A stretch of DNA of 64,000 nt from Mucilaginibacter flavidus (GTDB lineage: Bacteria; Bacteroidota; Bacteroidia; Sphingobacteriales; Sphingobacteriaceae), in the NCBI RefSeq assembly GCF_024055575.1, contig NZ_JAMXOE010000004.1, forward strand, positions 124,001 to 188,000, written 5' to 3'. The position numbers and the translations under genes are program-made. Within the stretch, counting starts at the first letter, position 1. Each line of letters opens with the position of its first letter. Below are positions 17,481 to 25,801 of the stretch, piece after piece. The notes under the pieces were generated by a model. The model saw nothing but the letters and a program-made list of their open reading frames with translations. It did no database searches and was not told where the DNA came from.

Positions 17481-17580
17481 TGTGCAGATGTGGAAATGAT
17501 GTGCGGATATGCAGATGTGCGGATGAATAAATTAAAATATAAAATTAAAAGTCTCCCCTTTAGGGGAGATTTAGAGGGGC
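17481..17580. repeat. 8-base-period repeat plus CTCCCC hairpin downstream of murQ
   Basis: ATGTGCAG ATGTGGAA ATG ATGTGCGG ATATGCAG ATGTGCGG (about 17480-17525) repeats with period 8. A hairpin CTCCCCTTTAGGGGAG with a TTTAGAGGGGC tail (17551-17580) follows and resembles the interior of the MITE-like element at 1662-1815. Confidence 0.6.
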
Positions 17581-17592
17581 AAAGGGGCAAAA

Positions 17593-18159
17593 ATGCACGA
17601 GATAGAACCATATTATAAATGGCGCGATGATTATGTAGCAGCGGAGGATGAGTATTCGCCGTTTTATGCTACGGAGTATAGTGAGTTCGAGTTTGATAAA
17701 CAGGTTTACAATTACTTGCTGCACCCGCAGTGGGATTCATTTGGCTCAAATACCTTGTATATGAAGGTGTTGTTTGCTGACTATGAGCGTGGCTACTCGA
17801 TAATTGAGTTTATCGGTGAGTGGAATGATGCTATCAACAACGACATTATGTTATTGAAGCGCGAGATTTTGGAGCTGATGATCGATAACGGCATCAATCA
17901 TTTTATTTTGATCGGGGAGAATGTACTCAATTTCCATTCTTCGGATGATTGTTATTATGAGGAATGGTTCCAGGATGTGGAGGATGGCTGGATAGCCGGA
18001 ATCAATTTCAGGGACCATGTAATTGACGAGTTTAAACGGAACAATATTGACTACTATATCAACTTCGGCGGCGTGCTCGACGACTTGAACTGGCGGACTT
18101 TAAAGCCTTTGCAGGTGTTTAAAAAGGTTGAGGAACAACTGACAAAAAGGCTGAATTGA
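17593..18159 (+). CDS. hypothetical cytoplasmic protein
   Basis: 188 residues from the ATG at 17593, very rich in acidic and aromatic residues (YYEEWFQDVEDGWIAGINF). No signal, membrane helix or known motif is seen. The even codon pattern across a full 188-codon frame supports it as real. It lies between murQ and a Bax-inhibitor-1 gene, probably as its own unit. No function is assigned. Confidence 0.7.
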   Translation: MHEIEPYYKWRDDYVAAEDEYSPFYATEYSEFEFDKQVYNYLLHPQWDSFGSNTLYMKVLFADYERGYSIIEFIGEWNDAINNDIMLLKREILELMIDNGINHFILIGENVLNFHSSDDCYYEEWFQDVEDGWIAGINFRDHVIDEFKRNNIDYYINFGGVLDDLNWRTLKPLQVFKKVEEQLTKRLN

Positions 18160-18236
18160 GCATTGGGGTACGAGAATTGATATATTGACGTTAGTATTTG
18201 AAATTATGAGCTATCGGGTGTGAAACCGAAATTAAA

Positions 18237-18268
18237 AATCTCGCATCTCTTGTCTCAAATCTCATAAC
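18237..18268. repeat. heptad-period arm (AAATCTC family), upstream of the BI-1 gene
   Basis: AAATCTC GCATCTC TTGTCTC AAATCTC ATAACTA with exact 7-base spacing, ending eight bases before the -7 box. A weaker possible partner (ACGAGAATTGAT...TATGAGC) lies at about 18168-18212. Confidence 0.6.
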
Positions 18269-18275
18269 TACTAAT

Positions 18276-18283
18276 TACATTTG
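18276..18283 (+). promoter_or_regulatory. TAnnTTTG -7 promoter box of the BI-1 gene
   Basis: TACATTTG, 24 bases before the ATG at 18308. The TTG at 18281 is inside the box and is not the start. Confidence 0.55.
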
Positions 18284-18307
18284 AACAATAAATCTTTAAA
18301 ACAAAAA

Positions 18308-19039
18308 ATGGAAATTAACAACCCTAATTACGATTTCAACAACGTAATACAAATTAATGATACTGATGCCTCACGTAAGTTCTTAGCGAGCGTATTTATG
18401 TGGATGTTTGTGGCATTAGGTGTTTCTGCCGGAATCGCCTATTTATTTAATGCCGACCAAGGTTTGCGGTCGATAATTCAGGATCCAACAACAAATAGCA
18501 TAACAGGTATCGGCCTGCTGGCAATGATATCACCGCTTATTTTCGTTTTGGTAATGCGCTTCGGACTAAACCGTTTATCATACGGTGTACTGGCACTTAT
18601 TTTTGTAGCCTACGCTGCCGTAACTGGTATTAGCTTTAGCATTATACTTAAAGTATACACAGATTCTTCTGTTTTAGGCGTGTTTTTGACGTCGTCGGTA
18701 GTATTTGGTATAATGGCAATTGCCGGTTACACAACTAAAACAGACCTTACCAAATTTGGTTCTATTTTAATCATGTTCCTCATAGGTATTATTGTGGCAT
18801 CGTTAGTAAATATGTTTATACACAGCACTGGGTTAAACATGTTAATCAGCTACATCGGTGTTGCTGTATTTGTAGGCTTAACAGCATACGATGTGCAAAA
18901 GCTAAAACAAATTGGCGCCGGCTTAACTTATGGCGATGCTACAGCATCGAAGATGGCGTTGATGGGTGGCTTAACGCTGTATCTTGATTTTATTAACCTG
19001 TTCCTTTTCTTACTGCGTATTTTCGGCAGAAGAAGGTAA
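18308..19039 (+). CDS. Bax inhibitor-1 / YccA family membrane protein
   Basis: About 243 residues with seven predicted membrane helices spread evenly from about residue 30 to the end, and the family C-terminus LYLDFINLFLFLLRIFGRR. Members act as pH-sensitive cation leak channels or modulate membrane protease FtsH; which applies here is unknown. It is followed 28 bases on by the L,D-transpeptidase-like gene, with which it is probably co-transcribed. Confidence 0.9.
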   Translation: MEINNPNYDFNNVIQINDTDASRKFLASVFMWMFVALGVSAGIAYLFNADQGLRSIIQDPTTNSITGIGLLAMISPLIFVLVMRFGLNRLSYGVLALIFVAYAAVTGISFSIILKVYTDSSVLGVFLTSSVVFGIMAIAGYTTKTDLTKFGSILIMFLIGIIVASLVNMFIHSTGLNMLISYIGVAVFVGLTAYDVQKLKQIGAGLTYGDATASKMALMGGLTLYLDFINLFLFLLRIFGRRR

Positions 19040-19067
19040 TCAGCATAAGTACTTTTATAAAAAGCCG

Positions 19068-19679
19068 GTGAGGAGACTTAATAAATTTTTATTAACCTTT
19101 TTACCGGCGTTTTTATTGATGGTAAGCGTGCAGGCAGCAGCGCCGCACATCGATACCGCCCGCACCCGCGAAAAGGCCAAACAAGCGCTGGCATTTTGCC
19201 GCCAAAAAGGCTTTGATACCAAATATTGTATTTTAATTGATATGAACCTGCCCTCGGGGGTCAGGCGTTTTGTGGTGTGGAATTTTGGCAAAAATAACAT
19301 CCTGCTTTCGGGCCTGGTAAGCCACGGCTGCGGCAAAATGCCATGGTCGGGCATGTGGTCAAAAGATAAGCCAGAGTTTAGCAATGCGGATGGCAGCCAT
19401 TGCACGCCGCTGGTCAAATACAAAATAAACAACCGTGCTTATAGCGCCTGGGGTGTTCATGTAAAATATTATTTAGATGGATTGGAAAATACCAACAGCA
19501 ATGCGTTGGTAAGGCAAATCGTGTTCCATTCCTGGGAAGAAGTAGCCGAAAATGATGTTTACCCGTTCGGTACGCCCGAAGGCTGGGGCTGCCCTGCGAT
19601 TTCAAACAATACCATGAAAATTGTAGACGGGCTATTGTGTAAACAGAAAAAGCATTGGCTGATGTGGATATACTGCTGA
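19068..19679 (+). CDS. secreted murein L,D-transpeptidase-like protein (YkuD_2 type)
   Basis: About 203 residues from a GTG at 19068, the only start that gives a clean signal peptide (LNKFLLTFLPAFLLMVSVQA). Longer frames would overlap the BI-1 gene. The catalytic region reads VFHSWEE then GTPEGWGCPAIS, giving the His and the nucleophilic Cys of the L,D-transpeptidase fold, and SHGCG lies earlier. The family forms or edits 3-3 peptidoglycan crosslinks in the periplasm; activity here is inferred. Confidence 0.8.
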   Translation: MRRLNKFLLTFLPAFLLMVSVQAAAPHIDTARTREKAKQALAFCRQKGFDTKYCILIDMNLPSGVRRFVVWNFGKNNILLSGLVSHGCGKMPWSGMWSKDKPEFSNADGSHCTPLVKYKINNRAYSAWGVHVKYYLDGLENTNSNALVRQIVFHSWEEVAENDVYPFGTPEGWGCPAISNNTMKIVDGLLCKQKKHWLMWIYC

Positions 19680-19812
19680 AGAGCCAAGAGTCAAGAACCA
19701 AGAGTCAAGAAGCGCAAAAAACAAGAGTCAAGAACCAAACCAAAACCTAAAGGTGGAATGCGGATTTTTCTGTCTTGGCTCTTGATTCTTGACTCTTTGC
19801 TCTCGTTCTTTT
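19679..19812. repeat. heptad-period hairpin arms (TCAAGAG family), upstream of the metH leader
   Basis: Left arm AAGAGCC AAGAGTC AAGAACC AAGAGTC AAGAAGC (from 19679), with a second AAGAGTC AAGAACC at 19723. Right arm TCTTGGC TCTTGAT TCTTGAC TCTTTGC TCTCGTTC (from 19772). Spacing is exactly seven. It sits just before the riboswitch promoter. Confidence 0.75.
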
Positions 19813-19860
19813 CTTATCCTATGACAACTAAAACCTATTGCAACTTATTTCATTAATACG

Positions 19861-19868
19861 CATCTTTG
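19861..19868 (+). promoter_or_regulatory. near-consensus -7 promoter box of the SAM riboswitch-metH transcript
   Basis: CATCTTTG (one mismatch to TAnnTTTG). Initiation a few bases downstream would fall exactly at the 5' strand of the riboswitch P1 helix at 19874, which supports the call. Confidence 0.5.
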
Positions 19869-19873
19869 TGATG

Positions 19874-19977
19874 CTTATGGAGAAAGACGGAGGGACAGAC
19901 CCTGCGATGTCTTAGCAACCTGTACTTACAAGGTGCTACATTCTACCCGGCAGCCAAACGGCCCCGGGAAAGATAAG
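19874..19977 (+). ncRNA. SAM-I (S-box) riboswitch controlling metH
   Basis: The conserved landmarks are all present and in order: CTTAT opening P1, GGAGGGAC, CCCTGCGATG, TTAGCAACCT, AAGGTGCTA, then GGGAAAGATAAG closing P1. S-adenosylmethionine binding to this aptamer normally turns expression off. Downstream, CGAAAGTC (19978-19985) and GACTTTTCG (19998-20006) can pair, followed by GCTTTTT, a candidate expression-platform terminator that overlaps the P1 3' strand only marginally. The mode (transcriptional or translational) is uncertain. Confidence 0.93.
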
Positions 19978-20020
19978 CGAAAGTCAAACTAACACCCGAC
20001 TTTTCGAGATAAGCTTTTTA

Positions 20021-20113
20021 CAGTTTGCAGTTGCCAGTTTGCAGTTAACTAACTGTGATGTTATAGTCGCAAACTGCGAACTGGTAACTGCAAACTGGCA
20101 ACTGCCAACTGAA
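20021..20113. repeat. heptad-period hairpin (CAGTTTG/AACTGCC family) between riboswitch and metH ATG
   Basis: Left arm CAGTTTG CAGTTGC CAGTTTG CAGTTAA (20021-20048). Right arm AAACTGC GAACTGG TAACTGC AAACTGG CAACTGC CAACTGA (about 20071-20112). The left arm is almost fully complementary to the right, so the metH leader would form a long stable hairpin ending five bases before the ATG. Confidence 0.75.
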
Positions 20114-20117
20114 CAAA

Positions 20118-23100
20118 ATGGATATTAGAAAAGAATTAGAGAAACGCATCCTGGTTATTGACGGGGCAATGGGGACGATGATACAGCGCTACCAGTTGAA
20201 GGAGGCTGATTTTCGTGGGGAAAGGTTCCGTAATCACCAATCGGATTTGCAGGGCAACAACGACCTGCTGAACATAACACGCCCGGATATTATCAAAGCC
20301 ATTCATGCCGAATATTTGGATGCGGGTGCAGATATTATCGAGACCAATACCTTCAGTACACAACGTATATCGCTGGCCGACTACCATATGGAAGAGCTAG
20401 CTTACGAGCTAAGCTACGAGGGTGCCCGCATTGCCCGCGAGGTTGCTGACGAATACAATAAAAAAACACCCAACAAACCACGTTTTGTTGCCGGCGCTAT
20501 CGGGCCCACAAACCGTACTGCTTCTTTATCACCTGATGTAAACGACCCGGGTTACCGCGCCGTTACTTTCGACGATCTTGCCGAAGCTTATTATGAGCAG
20601 GTGAGGGGTTTGGTTGACGGTGGTTCGGACTTGCTGATTGTTGAAACCATATTCGACACATTGAATGCGAAAGCAGCTTTGTTTGCAATTGACCGTTACC
20701 GGAACGAATGTAAGGCTGCCGGCAAAGATTTTGTACCTTTCCGTGGCTTAGGTGCCATCATGATTTCGGGTACAATTACCGATGCATCAGGACGTACCCT
20801 GTCGGGCCAAACCGTTGAAGCTTTCTGGGATTCGGTGAGTCATGCTAATTTGTTATCTGTTGGCTTGAACTGTGCTTTGGGTGCAAAAGAAATGCGCCCG
20901 CATATTGAAGAATTATCTGAAAAAGCTAATGTTTATATTTCGGCTTATCCAAATGCTGGGTTGCCAAATGAGTTTGGTCAATATGACGAAACTGCGCACG
21001 AAACAGCGCACCAGGTTGATGATTTTATAAAAAACGGGCTGGTTAATATAGTTGGCGGCTGTTGCGGCACTACGCCGGAGCATATTAAATGTATTGCTGA
21101 AAAAGCTGCTAAATATCCGCCACGCAGGATACCCGAGATAGAACCTTTCATGAGGTTGAGCGGACTGGAAGCAGTTACTATTACGCCTGAAACTAATTTT
21201 GTAAACGTAGGTGAGCGTACCAACATTACAGGTTCGCCAAAGTTTTCGAAGCTGATTTTGGCCGAAGATTATGAAGCTGCCTTAACCGTTGCCCGCCAGC
21301 AGGTGGAAGGCGGCGCCCAGGTTATCGACATTAACATGGACGAGGGCATGATTGACTCGGAAGCTGTGATGGTGAAATTTTTAAACCTGGTGGCATCCGA
21401 GCCAGATATTGCCAAACTGCCGATAATGATTGACTCATCCAAATGGACGGTTATTGAGGCTGGTTTGAAATGCATCCAGGGTAAAGGTATCGTAAACTCG
21501 ATATCGCTGAAAGAAGGCGAGGATAAATTTAAAGAGCAGGCCCGCAAAATACTAAGCTACGGCGCGGCCACAGTTGTAATGGCTTTTGATGAAACCGGCC
21601 AGGCCGACTCGTTACAGCGCCGCATTGAAATTTGTAAACGCTCGTACGATATATTGGTGAATGAAGTAGGTTTCCCGCCGCAGGATATCATTTTCGACCC
21701 AAACATTTTAACGGTTGCTACCGGGCTGGAAGAACATAATAACTATGCAGTTGATTTTATTGAAGCTACCCGCTGGATAAAGCAAAACCTGCCTTATGCT
21801 AAAGTAAGTGGTGGGGTAAGTAATATTTCGTTCTCGTTCCGCGGTAATAATACGGTACGTGAGGCTATGCACTCGGCTTTCCTGTACCACGCCATAAAGG
21901 CAGGGATGGATATGGGTATCGTAAACGCCGGGATGCTTGAAGTTTACCAGGAGATACCGAAAGATTTGCTGGAGCTGGTTGAAGACGTATTGTTAAACCG
22001 CCGCACGGATGCTACCGAACGCTTGGTTGAGTTTGCCGATACCATAAAAACAAAGGGCAAAGTTATTGAGCGCGATGAGCAGTGGCGCAAAGGAACGGTG
22101 CAGGAACGCTTATCGCACGCCCTGGTTAAAGGTATAATTGAATACCTCGACGACGACGTGGAAGAAGCGCGCCAGGCATATGCCAAACCGCTGGAAGTTA
22201 TTGAAGGCCCGCTGATGGACGGTATGAATATAGTAGGCGACCTATTTGGTGCTGGTAAAATGTTTTTGCCGCAGGTGGTGAAATCAGCCCGTGTAATGAA
22301 AAAGGCTGTGGCTTATTTGTTGCCGTTTATCGAGCTGGAAAAGCAGCGGGTTATTGATGCCGGCGAAGACAGCAGCGGGAGCAGGGCCAACGCCGGCAAG
22401 GTGTTGATGGCTACCGTAAAAGGCGATGTGCACGATATTGGTAAAAATATTGTAGGTGTGGTGCTGGCCTGCAATAACTTCGAGGTGATTGACCTTGGGG
22501 TGATGGTGCCCGCCCAACGCATTATAGAAGAGGCAAAAAAACAAAATGTAGATATTATCGGCCTTAGTGGGTTGATAACACCATCACTGGATGAAATGGT
22601 GCACTTTGCCAAAGAGATGGAGCGCGAAGGTTTTACGATCCCATTGATAATTGGCGGGGCAACTACCTCGCGTATACATGCAGCAGTAAAAGTGGCGCCG
22701 AATTATTCCGGGGCGGCAATCCACGTACTGGATGCATCGCGTAGCGTAACTGTTTGCAGCAGTTTGATGAACAGGGAAAATCGCGAGGGCTACATACAGG
22801 GAATAAAAGATGAGTATGAAAAAGCACGCGAGGCGCATTTAAACAAGCGTTCGGATAAACGTTTCGTAACTATAGAGGAGGCACGTAAGGGTGGGTTCCA
22901 GATTAGCCTGGATGGTGATGTGGCGCAAAAACCAACTTTTACCGGCACTAAAGTATTAGAAAACTTTCCGCTGGAAGATCTGCTGCCATACATCGACTGG
23001 ACACCATTTTTCCATACCTGGGAATTGCGCGGCAGTTACCCGAAAATATTTGCCGATAAATTTGTGGGCGACGAAGCCAAAAAGCTTTTCGACGATGCGC

Positions 23101-23837
23101 AGGTGTTATTGAAAAAGATAGTGGATGAAAAATTGCTCCAGGCCAACGGCGTAATCGGTTTTTGGCCGGCTAACAGCGTTGGTGATGATATTGAGCTGTA
23201 CACCGACGAAAGCCGTAAAACCGTGCTTAAAACCATTCACACCTTGCGCCAACAGGCAGAGAAAGTTAAGGGTGAACCATACTATGCACTGTCGGATTTT
23301 ATCGCCACAAAAGAAAGCGGCGTGCCCGATTACTTTGGAGGTTTTGCAGTAACAGCGGGCTTGGGCTGCGATGAACTGGTAGCCGAATTTGAACGCGACC
23401 ATGACGACTACAACAGCATAATGGCCAAAGCCCTTGCCGACCGATTGGCGGAAGCCTTTGCTGAAAAAATGCATGAACTGGTTCGTAAACAATACTGGGG
23501 TTACTCCACAGGCGAGCAGTTAAGCACTGATGACCTGATCAAAGAAGAATACCAGGGTATTCGCCCGGCGCCGGGTTATCCTGCCTGTCCGGATCATACC
23601 GAAAAAACAACGCTGTTTGAATTGCTGAAAGCTGAAGACAATGCCCACATGCACCTTACCGAAAGCCTGGCTATGACACCGGCCGCTTCAGTAAGCGGGT
23701 TTTACTTCGCACATCCACAGGCCCGGTATTTTGGTTTGGGAAAGATTGGCAAAGACCAGGTTGAAGATTACGCAAAACGAAAAGGCATGGATTTGGAAAC
23801 CACTGAGAGGTGGTTGGGTCCAAACCTCAACTATTAA
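20118..23837 (+). CDS. metH: cobalamin-dependent methionine synthase, full-length
   Basis: 1239 residues. It transfers the methyl group of 5-methyl-THF to homocysteine through B12. All four modules are in one chain: the homocysteine domain with zinc ligands Cys252, Cys315 and Cys316 (GGCCGTT), the pterin domain (about 350-620), the B12 cap and binding domain with D770-x-H772-x-x-G, and the SAM-dependent activation domain (about 900-1239). Length matches E. coli MetH. Regulated by the upstream SAM-I riboswitch. metF, the source of its methyl donor, follows 130 bases later. Confidence 0.98.
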   Translation: MDIRKELEKRILVIDGAMGTMIQRYQLKEADFRGERFRNHQSDLQGNNDLLNITRPDIIKAIHAEYLDAGADIIETNTFSTQRISLADYHMEELAYELSYEGARIAREVADEYNKKTPNKPRFVAGAIGPTNRTASLSPDVNDPGYRAVTFDDLAEAYYEQVRGLVDGGSDLLIVETIFDTLNAKAALFAIDRYRNECKAAGKDFVPFRGLGAIMISGTITDASGRTLSGQTVEAFWDSVSHANLLSVGLNCALGAKEMRPHIEELSEKANVYISAYPNAGLPNEFGQYDETAHETAHQVDDFIKNGLVNIVGGCCGTTPEHIKCIAEKAAKYPPRRIPEIEPFMRLSGLEAVTITPETNFVNVGERTNITGSPKFSKLILAEDYEAALTVARQQVEGGAQVIDINMDEGMIDSEAVMVKFLNLVASEPDIAKLPIMIDSSKWTVIEAGLKCIQGKGIVNSISLKEGEDKFKEQARKILSYGAATVVMAFDETGQADSLQRRIEICKRSYDILVNEVGFPPQDIIFDPNILTVATGLEEHNNYAVDFIEATRWIKQNLPYAKVSGGVSNISFSFRGNNTVREAMHSAFLYHAIKAGMDMGIVNAGMLEVYQEIPKDLLELVEDVLLNRRTDATERLVEFADTIKTKGKVIERDEQWRKGTVQERLSHALVKGIIEYLDDDVEEARQAYAKPLEVIEGPLMDGMNIVGDLFGAGKMFLPQVVKSARVMKKAVAYLLPFIELEKQRVIDAGEDSSGSRANAGKVLMATVKGDVHDIGKNIVGVVLACNNFEVIDLGVMVPAQRIIEEAKKQNVDIIGLSGLITPSLDEMVHFAKEMEREGFTIPLIIGGATTSRIHAAVKVAPNYSGAAIHVLDASRSVTVCSSLMNRENREGYIQGIKDEYEKAREAHLNKRSDKRFVTIEEARKGGFQISLDGDVAQKPTFTGTKVLENFPLEDLLPYIDWTPFFHTWELRGSYPKIFADKFVGDEAKKLFDDAQVLLKKIVDEKLLQANGVIGFWPANSVGDDIELYTDESRKTVLKTIHTLRQQAEKVKGEPYYALSDFIATKESGVPDYFGGFAVTAGLGCDELVAEFERDHDDYNSIMAKALADRLAEAFAEKMHELVRKQYWGYSTGEQLSTDDLIKEEYQGIRPAPGYPACPDHTEKTTLFELLKAEDNAHMHLTESLAMTPAASVSGFYFAHPQARYFGLGKIGKDQVEDYAKRKGMDLETTERWLGPNLNY

Positions 23838-23849
23838 AAATATAAAACT

Positions 23850-23935
23850 TTGTCATTGCGAGGTACTAAGTAATCTCGTAGCTATGCATGTCCGCCTTGC
23901 ACAGTTCGCGATTGCTTAGTACCTCGCAATGACAA
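23850..23935. repeat. GTCATTGCGAGG inverted repeat, metH-metF spacer
   Basis: Left arm TTGTCATTGCGAGGTACTAAG... and right arm ...CTTAGTACCTCGCAATGACAA pair over about 26 bases around a 34-base loop. Same terminal sequence as the four ~150-bp copies elsewhere, but with a different interior. Confidence 0.75.
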
Positions 23936-23967
23936 GATAGAAAAAATACCATATCTGAATCATACTA

Positions 23968-24924
23968 ATGAAGATTGTTGACCATATTAAAAACGCAAAC
24001 GGAAAAACACTATTCTCGTTCGAACTTATTCCACCGCTAAAGGGGCACAGCATACAAGGTTTGTACAATGCGATAGATCCGTTGATGGAGTTTAAGCCGC
24101 CATTTATTGATGTTACATCGTTGCGTGAGGACTTTATTTATAAACAGCACGATAATGGTTTGCTGGAGAAGCTGAGCTATCGAAAACGCCCCGGCACCAT
24201 TGCAATTTGTGCAGCTATAATGAACAAGTATAAGGTTGATACCGTTCCGCATTTGCTGTGTGGCGGCTTTACTAAAGACGAAACCGAGAACGGCCTTGTC
24301 GACCTGCAGTTTTTGGGTATCGAAAACGTGTTGGTGTTGCGTGGTGATGCCCGTATAGCCGACGCATCATTTGTGCCAACTCCCAACGGGCACTGTTACG
24401 CTACCGATTTGCTGCAACAGGTTGTAAATATGAATAACGGCATTTACCTGCACGAAAACCTGGGCGAGAACCTTAAATCAGATTTTTGCGTCGGTGTTGC
24501 CGGCTATCCCGAAAAACACTTTGAGGCGCCAAACCTTAAATCGGATTTTAAATACCTGAAACAAAAAGTTGATATGGGCGCCGGGTTTATAGTTACCCAA
24601 ATGTTTTTCGACAACCAGAAATACTTTGATTTCGTGAATAACTGCCGCGCAAACGGAATAAATGTTCCTATCATTCCCGGGCTGAAACCAATTACAACAT
24701 CAAAGCAACTGGTTAATCTTTCCAAAACATTCCACATTGATATGCCCGAGGATTTGTGCGATTTAATAACCGGTTGCAAAAACGAAAAAGATGTAAAAGA
24801 AGCGGGTATTGAATGGATGATAAACCAATGTAAAGAGCTGATGGCGTTCGGAGTACCTGTGCTGCACTTCTACACCATGAGCAACGCCGGGCCTACCAGG
24901 AAGATTGCGGAAGCGATATTTTAG
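23968..24924 (+). CDS. metF: methylenetetrahydrofolate reductase
   Basis: 318 residues. A FAD enzyme reducing 5,10-methylene-THF to 5-methyl-THF, the methyl donor for MetH. Family features are SFELIPP near the N-terminus, LRGD (ENVLVLRGDA), CVGVAGYPEKH, GAGFIVTQMFFD and VLHFYTMSN at the end. Length is typical of bacterial MetF. It sits behind metH without its own visible riboswitch, so it probably depends on metH read-through or a weak own promoter. Confidence 0.97.
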   Translation: MKIVDHIKNANGKTLFSFELIPPLKGHSIQGLYNAIDPLMEFKPPFIDVTSLREDFIYKQHDNGLLEKLSYRKRPGTIAICAAIMNKYKVDTVPHLLCGGFTKDETENGLVDLQFLGIENVLVLRGDARIADASFVPTPNGHCYATDLLQQVVNMNNGIYLHENLGENLKSDFCVGVAGYPEKHFEAPNLKSDFKYLKQKVDMGAGFIVTQMFFDNQKYFDFVNNCRANGINVPIIPGLKPITTSKQLVNLSKTFHIDMPEDLCDLITGCKNEKDVKEAGIEWMINQCKELMAFGVPVLHFYTMSNAGPTRKIAEAIF

Positions 24925-24941
24925 GGCGCACTTACTACTAT

Positions 24942-25088
24942 CGTCATTGCGAGGAACGAAGCAACCTCTACGCGTGCTAATTAAGAAGTAAAAAATTTAT
25001 GGCGACCTGTCAGCCGCATTTTGGTATTCATAAACATTCCGGTTCCTGAATGTCCTGTGTAGAGGTTGCTTCGTTCCTCGCAATGACG
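24942..25088. repeat. ~150-bp GTCATTGCGAGGAACGAAGC element, copy 2 (reverse orientation)
   Basis: Terminal arms CGTCATTGCGAGGAACGAAG and its complement. The interior, read on the minus strand, carries AGGACATTCAGGAACC and GCGGCTGACAGGT, shared with the copies at 52545 and 59862. Interior conservation shows it is a defined element, not just a hairpin. Confidence 0.75.
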
Positions 25089-25122
25089 AGCGGAAAATGC
25101 TGCACTGGAAAAGACTGCGCGT

Positions 25123-25154
25123 AAAAAAAGCCGGCTGCAAAGACACAGCCGGTT
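25123..25154 (-). terminator. intrinsic terminator left behind by the M13 pseudogene
   Basis: On the minus strand ACCGGCTG...CAGCCGG followed by seven T. It lies 45 bases after the pseudogene stop. Confidence 0.7.
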
Positions 25155-25198
25155 AATTGATATTTTTCTTCACCATGGTCCGTCGTCTATGGACTAAT

Positions 25199-25439
25199 CT
25201 ACCACACCTTCGTCCTGTCCTCAGGTTTTTTATACAGCTTATCGCCAGGCTTTATATTAAATGCTTTGTACCAGGCGTCAATATTTGTTAAAGGCGCCAT
25301 CGTGCGGTATTGCTCTGAGATTTAAGGTCAAATCCGGCGTTTTCGGGTTGTCCTTGTTTTTTGTGTGCACCTGGGCAAAAGCGCTGGCCGAAAGGCATAA
25401 CAAACCCGCCAGCATAAAGTGTTTTATGTTTTGTTTCAT
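25199..25439 (-). pseudogene. collapsed M13-family metallopeptidase gene (signal peptide joined to C-terminus)
   Basis: The ATG at 25439 opens a good signal peptide (KHFMLAGLLCLSASAFAQ). After about 40 codons the frame breaks, and from about 25318 another frame reads EQYRTMAPLTNIDAWYKAF, then NIKPGDKLYKKPEDRTKVW, to the stop at 25199. That is the conserved end of PepO/neprilysin-like peptidases (usually about 680 residues). The zinc motifs and more than 90 percent of the gene are missing. The text after the signal (AQVHTKN) resembles the WAQVW stretch near the M13 C-terminus, so the deletion may have joined two GCCCAG sites; that point is inference. Confidence 0.8.
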
Positions 25440-25660
25440 AATCAGCTACGGAAAAACTAAAGTTAATAAATTACGAAGCAAGGCTGCAAGCCGGCAGGGG
25501 GGGATGGTTACTTATTAAACCATTTTATCAAAAAAGATGATCGCGCTCTTTTGAGTATTTCCAATAAAAAACGGTGTAAATGCAGTGTTTTAGCGAACAT
25601 TTCGCGTTGTTTATAGATTAAACTTTTTAATTGTAAAAATATTGTGGCAGGCGGGAAGAA

Positions 25661-25778
25661 GTCCATGGACCATAGTCCATAGACCATCGAAGCGTATGGA
25701 ATGACGGTAGCGCTACTTTACGGCGCTTTGATATACTTTCCGGTAAAAACTATGGTCTATGGTCTATCGACTATGGAC
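25661..25778. repeat. heptad-period hairpin arms (CCATAGA family), upstream of valS
   Basis: Left arm GTCCATG GACCATA GTCCATA GACCATC (25661-25688). Right arm CTATGGT CTATGGT CTATCGA CTATGGA (25750-25777). The arms are complementary and the right one ends ten bases before the valS -7 box. A stray fragment ATGGTCC GTCGTCT ATGGACT lies at about 25175. Confidence 0.75.
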
Positions 25779-25787
25779 TTTCTTTTT

Positions 25788-25795
25788 TAAATTTG
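25788..25795 (+). promoter_or_regulatory. TAnnTTTG -7 promoter box of valS
   Basis: TAAATTTG, six bases before the ATG at 25802, implying a leaderless or near-leaderless mRNA. The TTG at 25793 is within the box. Confidence 0.6.
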
Positions 25796-25801
25796 CACCC
25801 T

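Noticed and set aside
25261..25518. An 85-codon plus-strand frame
   Set aside because: It lies antisense to the M13 pseudogene, whose signal peptide and C-terminus explain the sequence.
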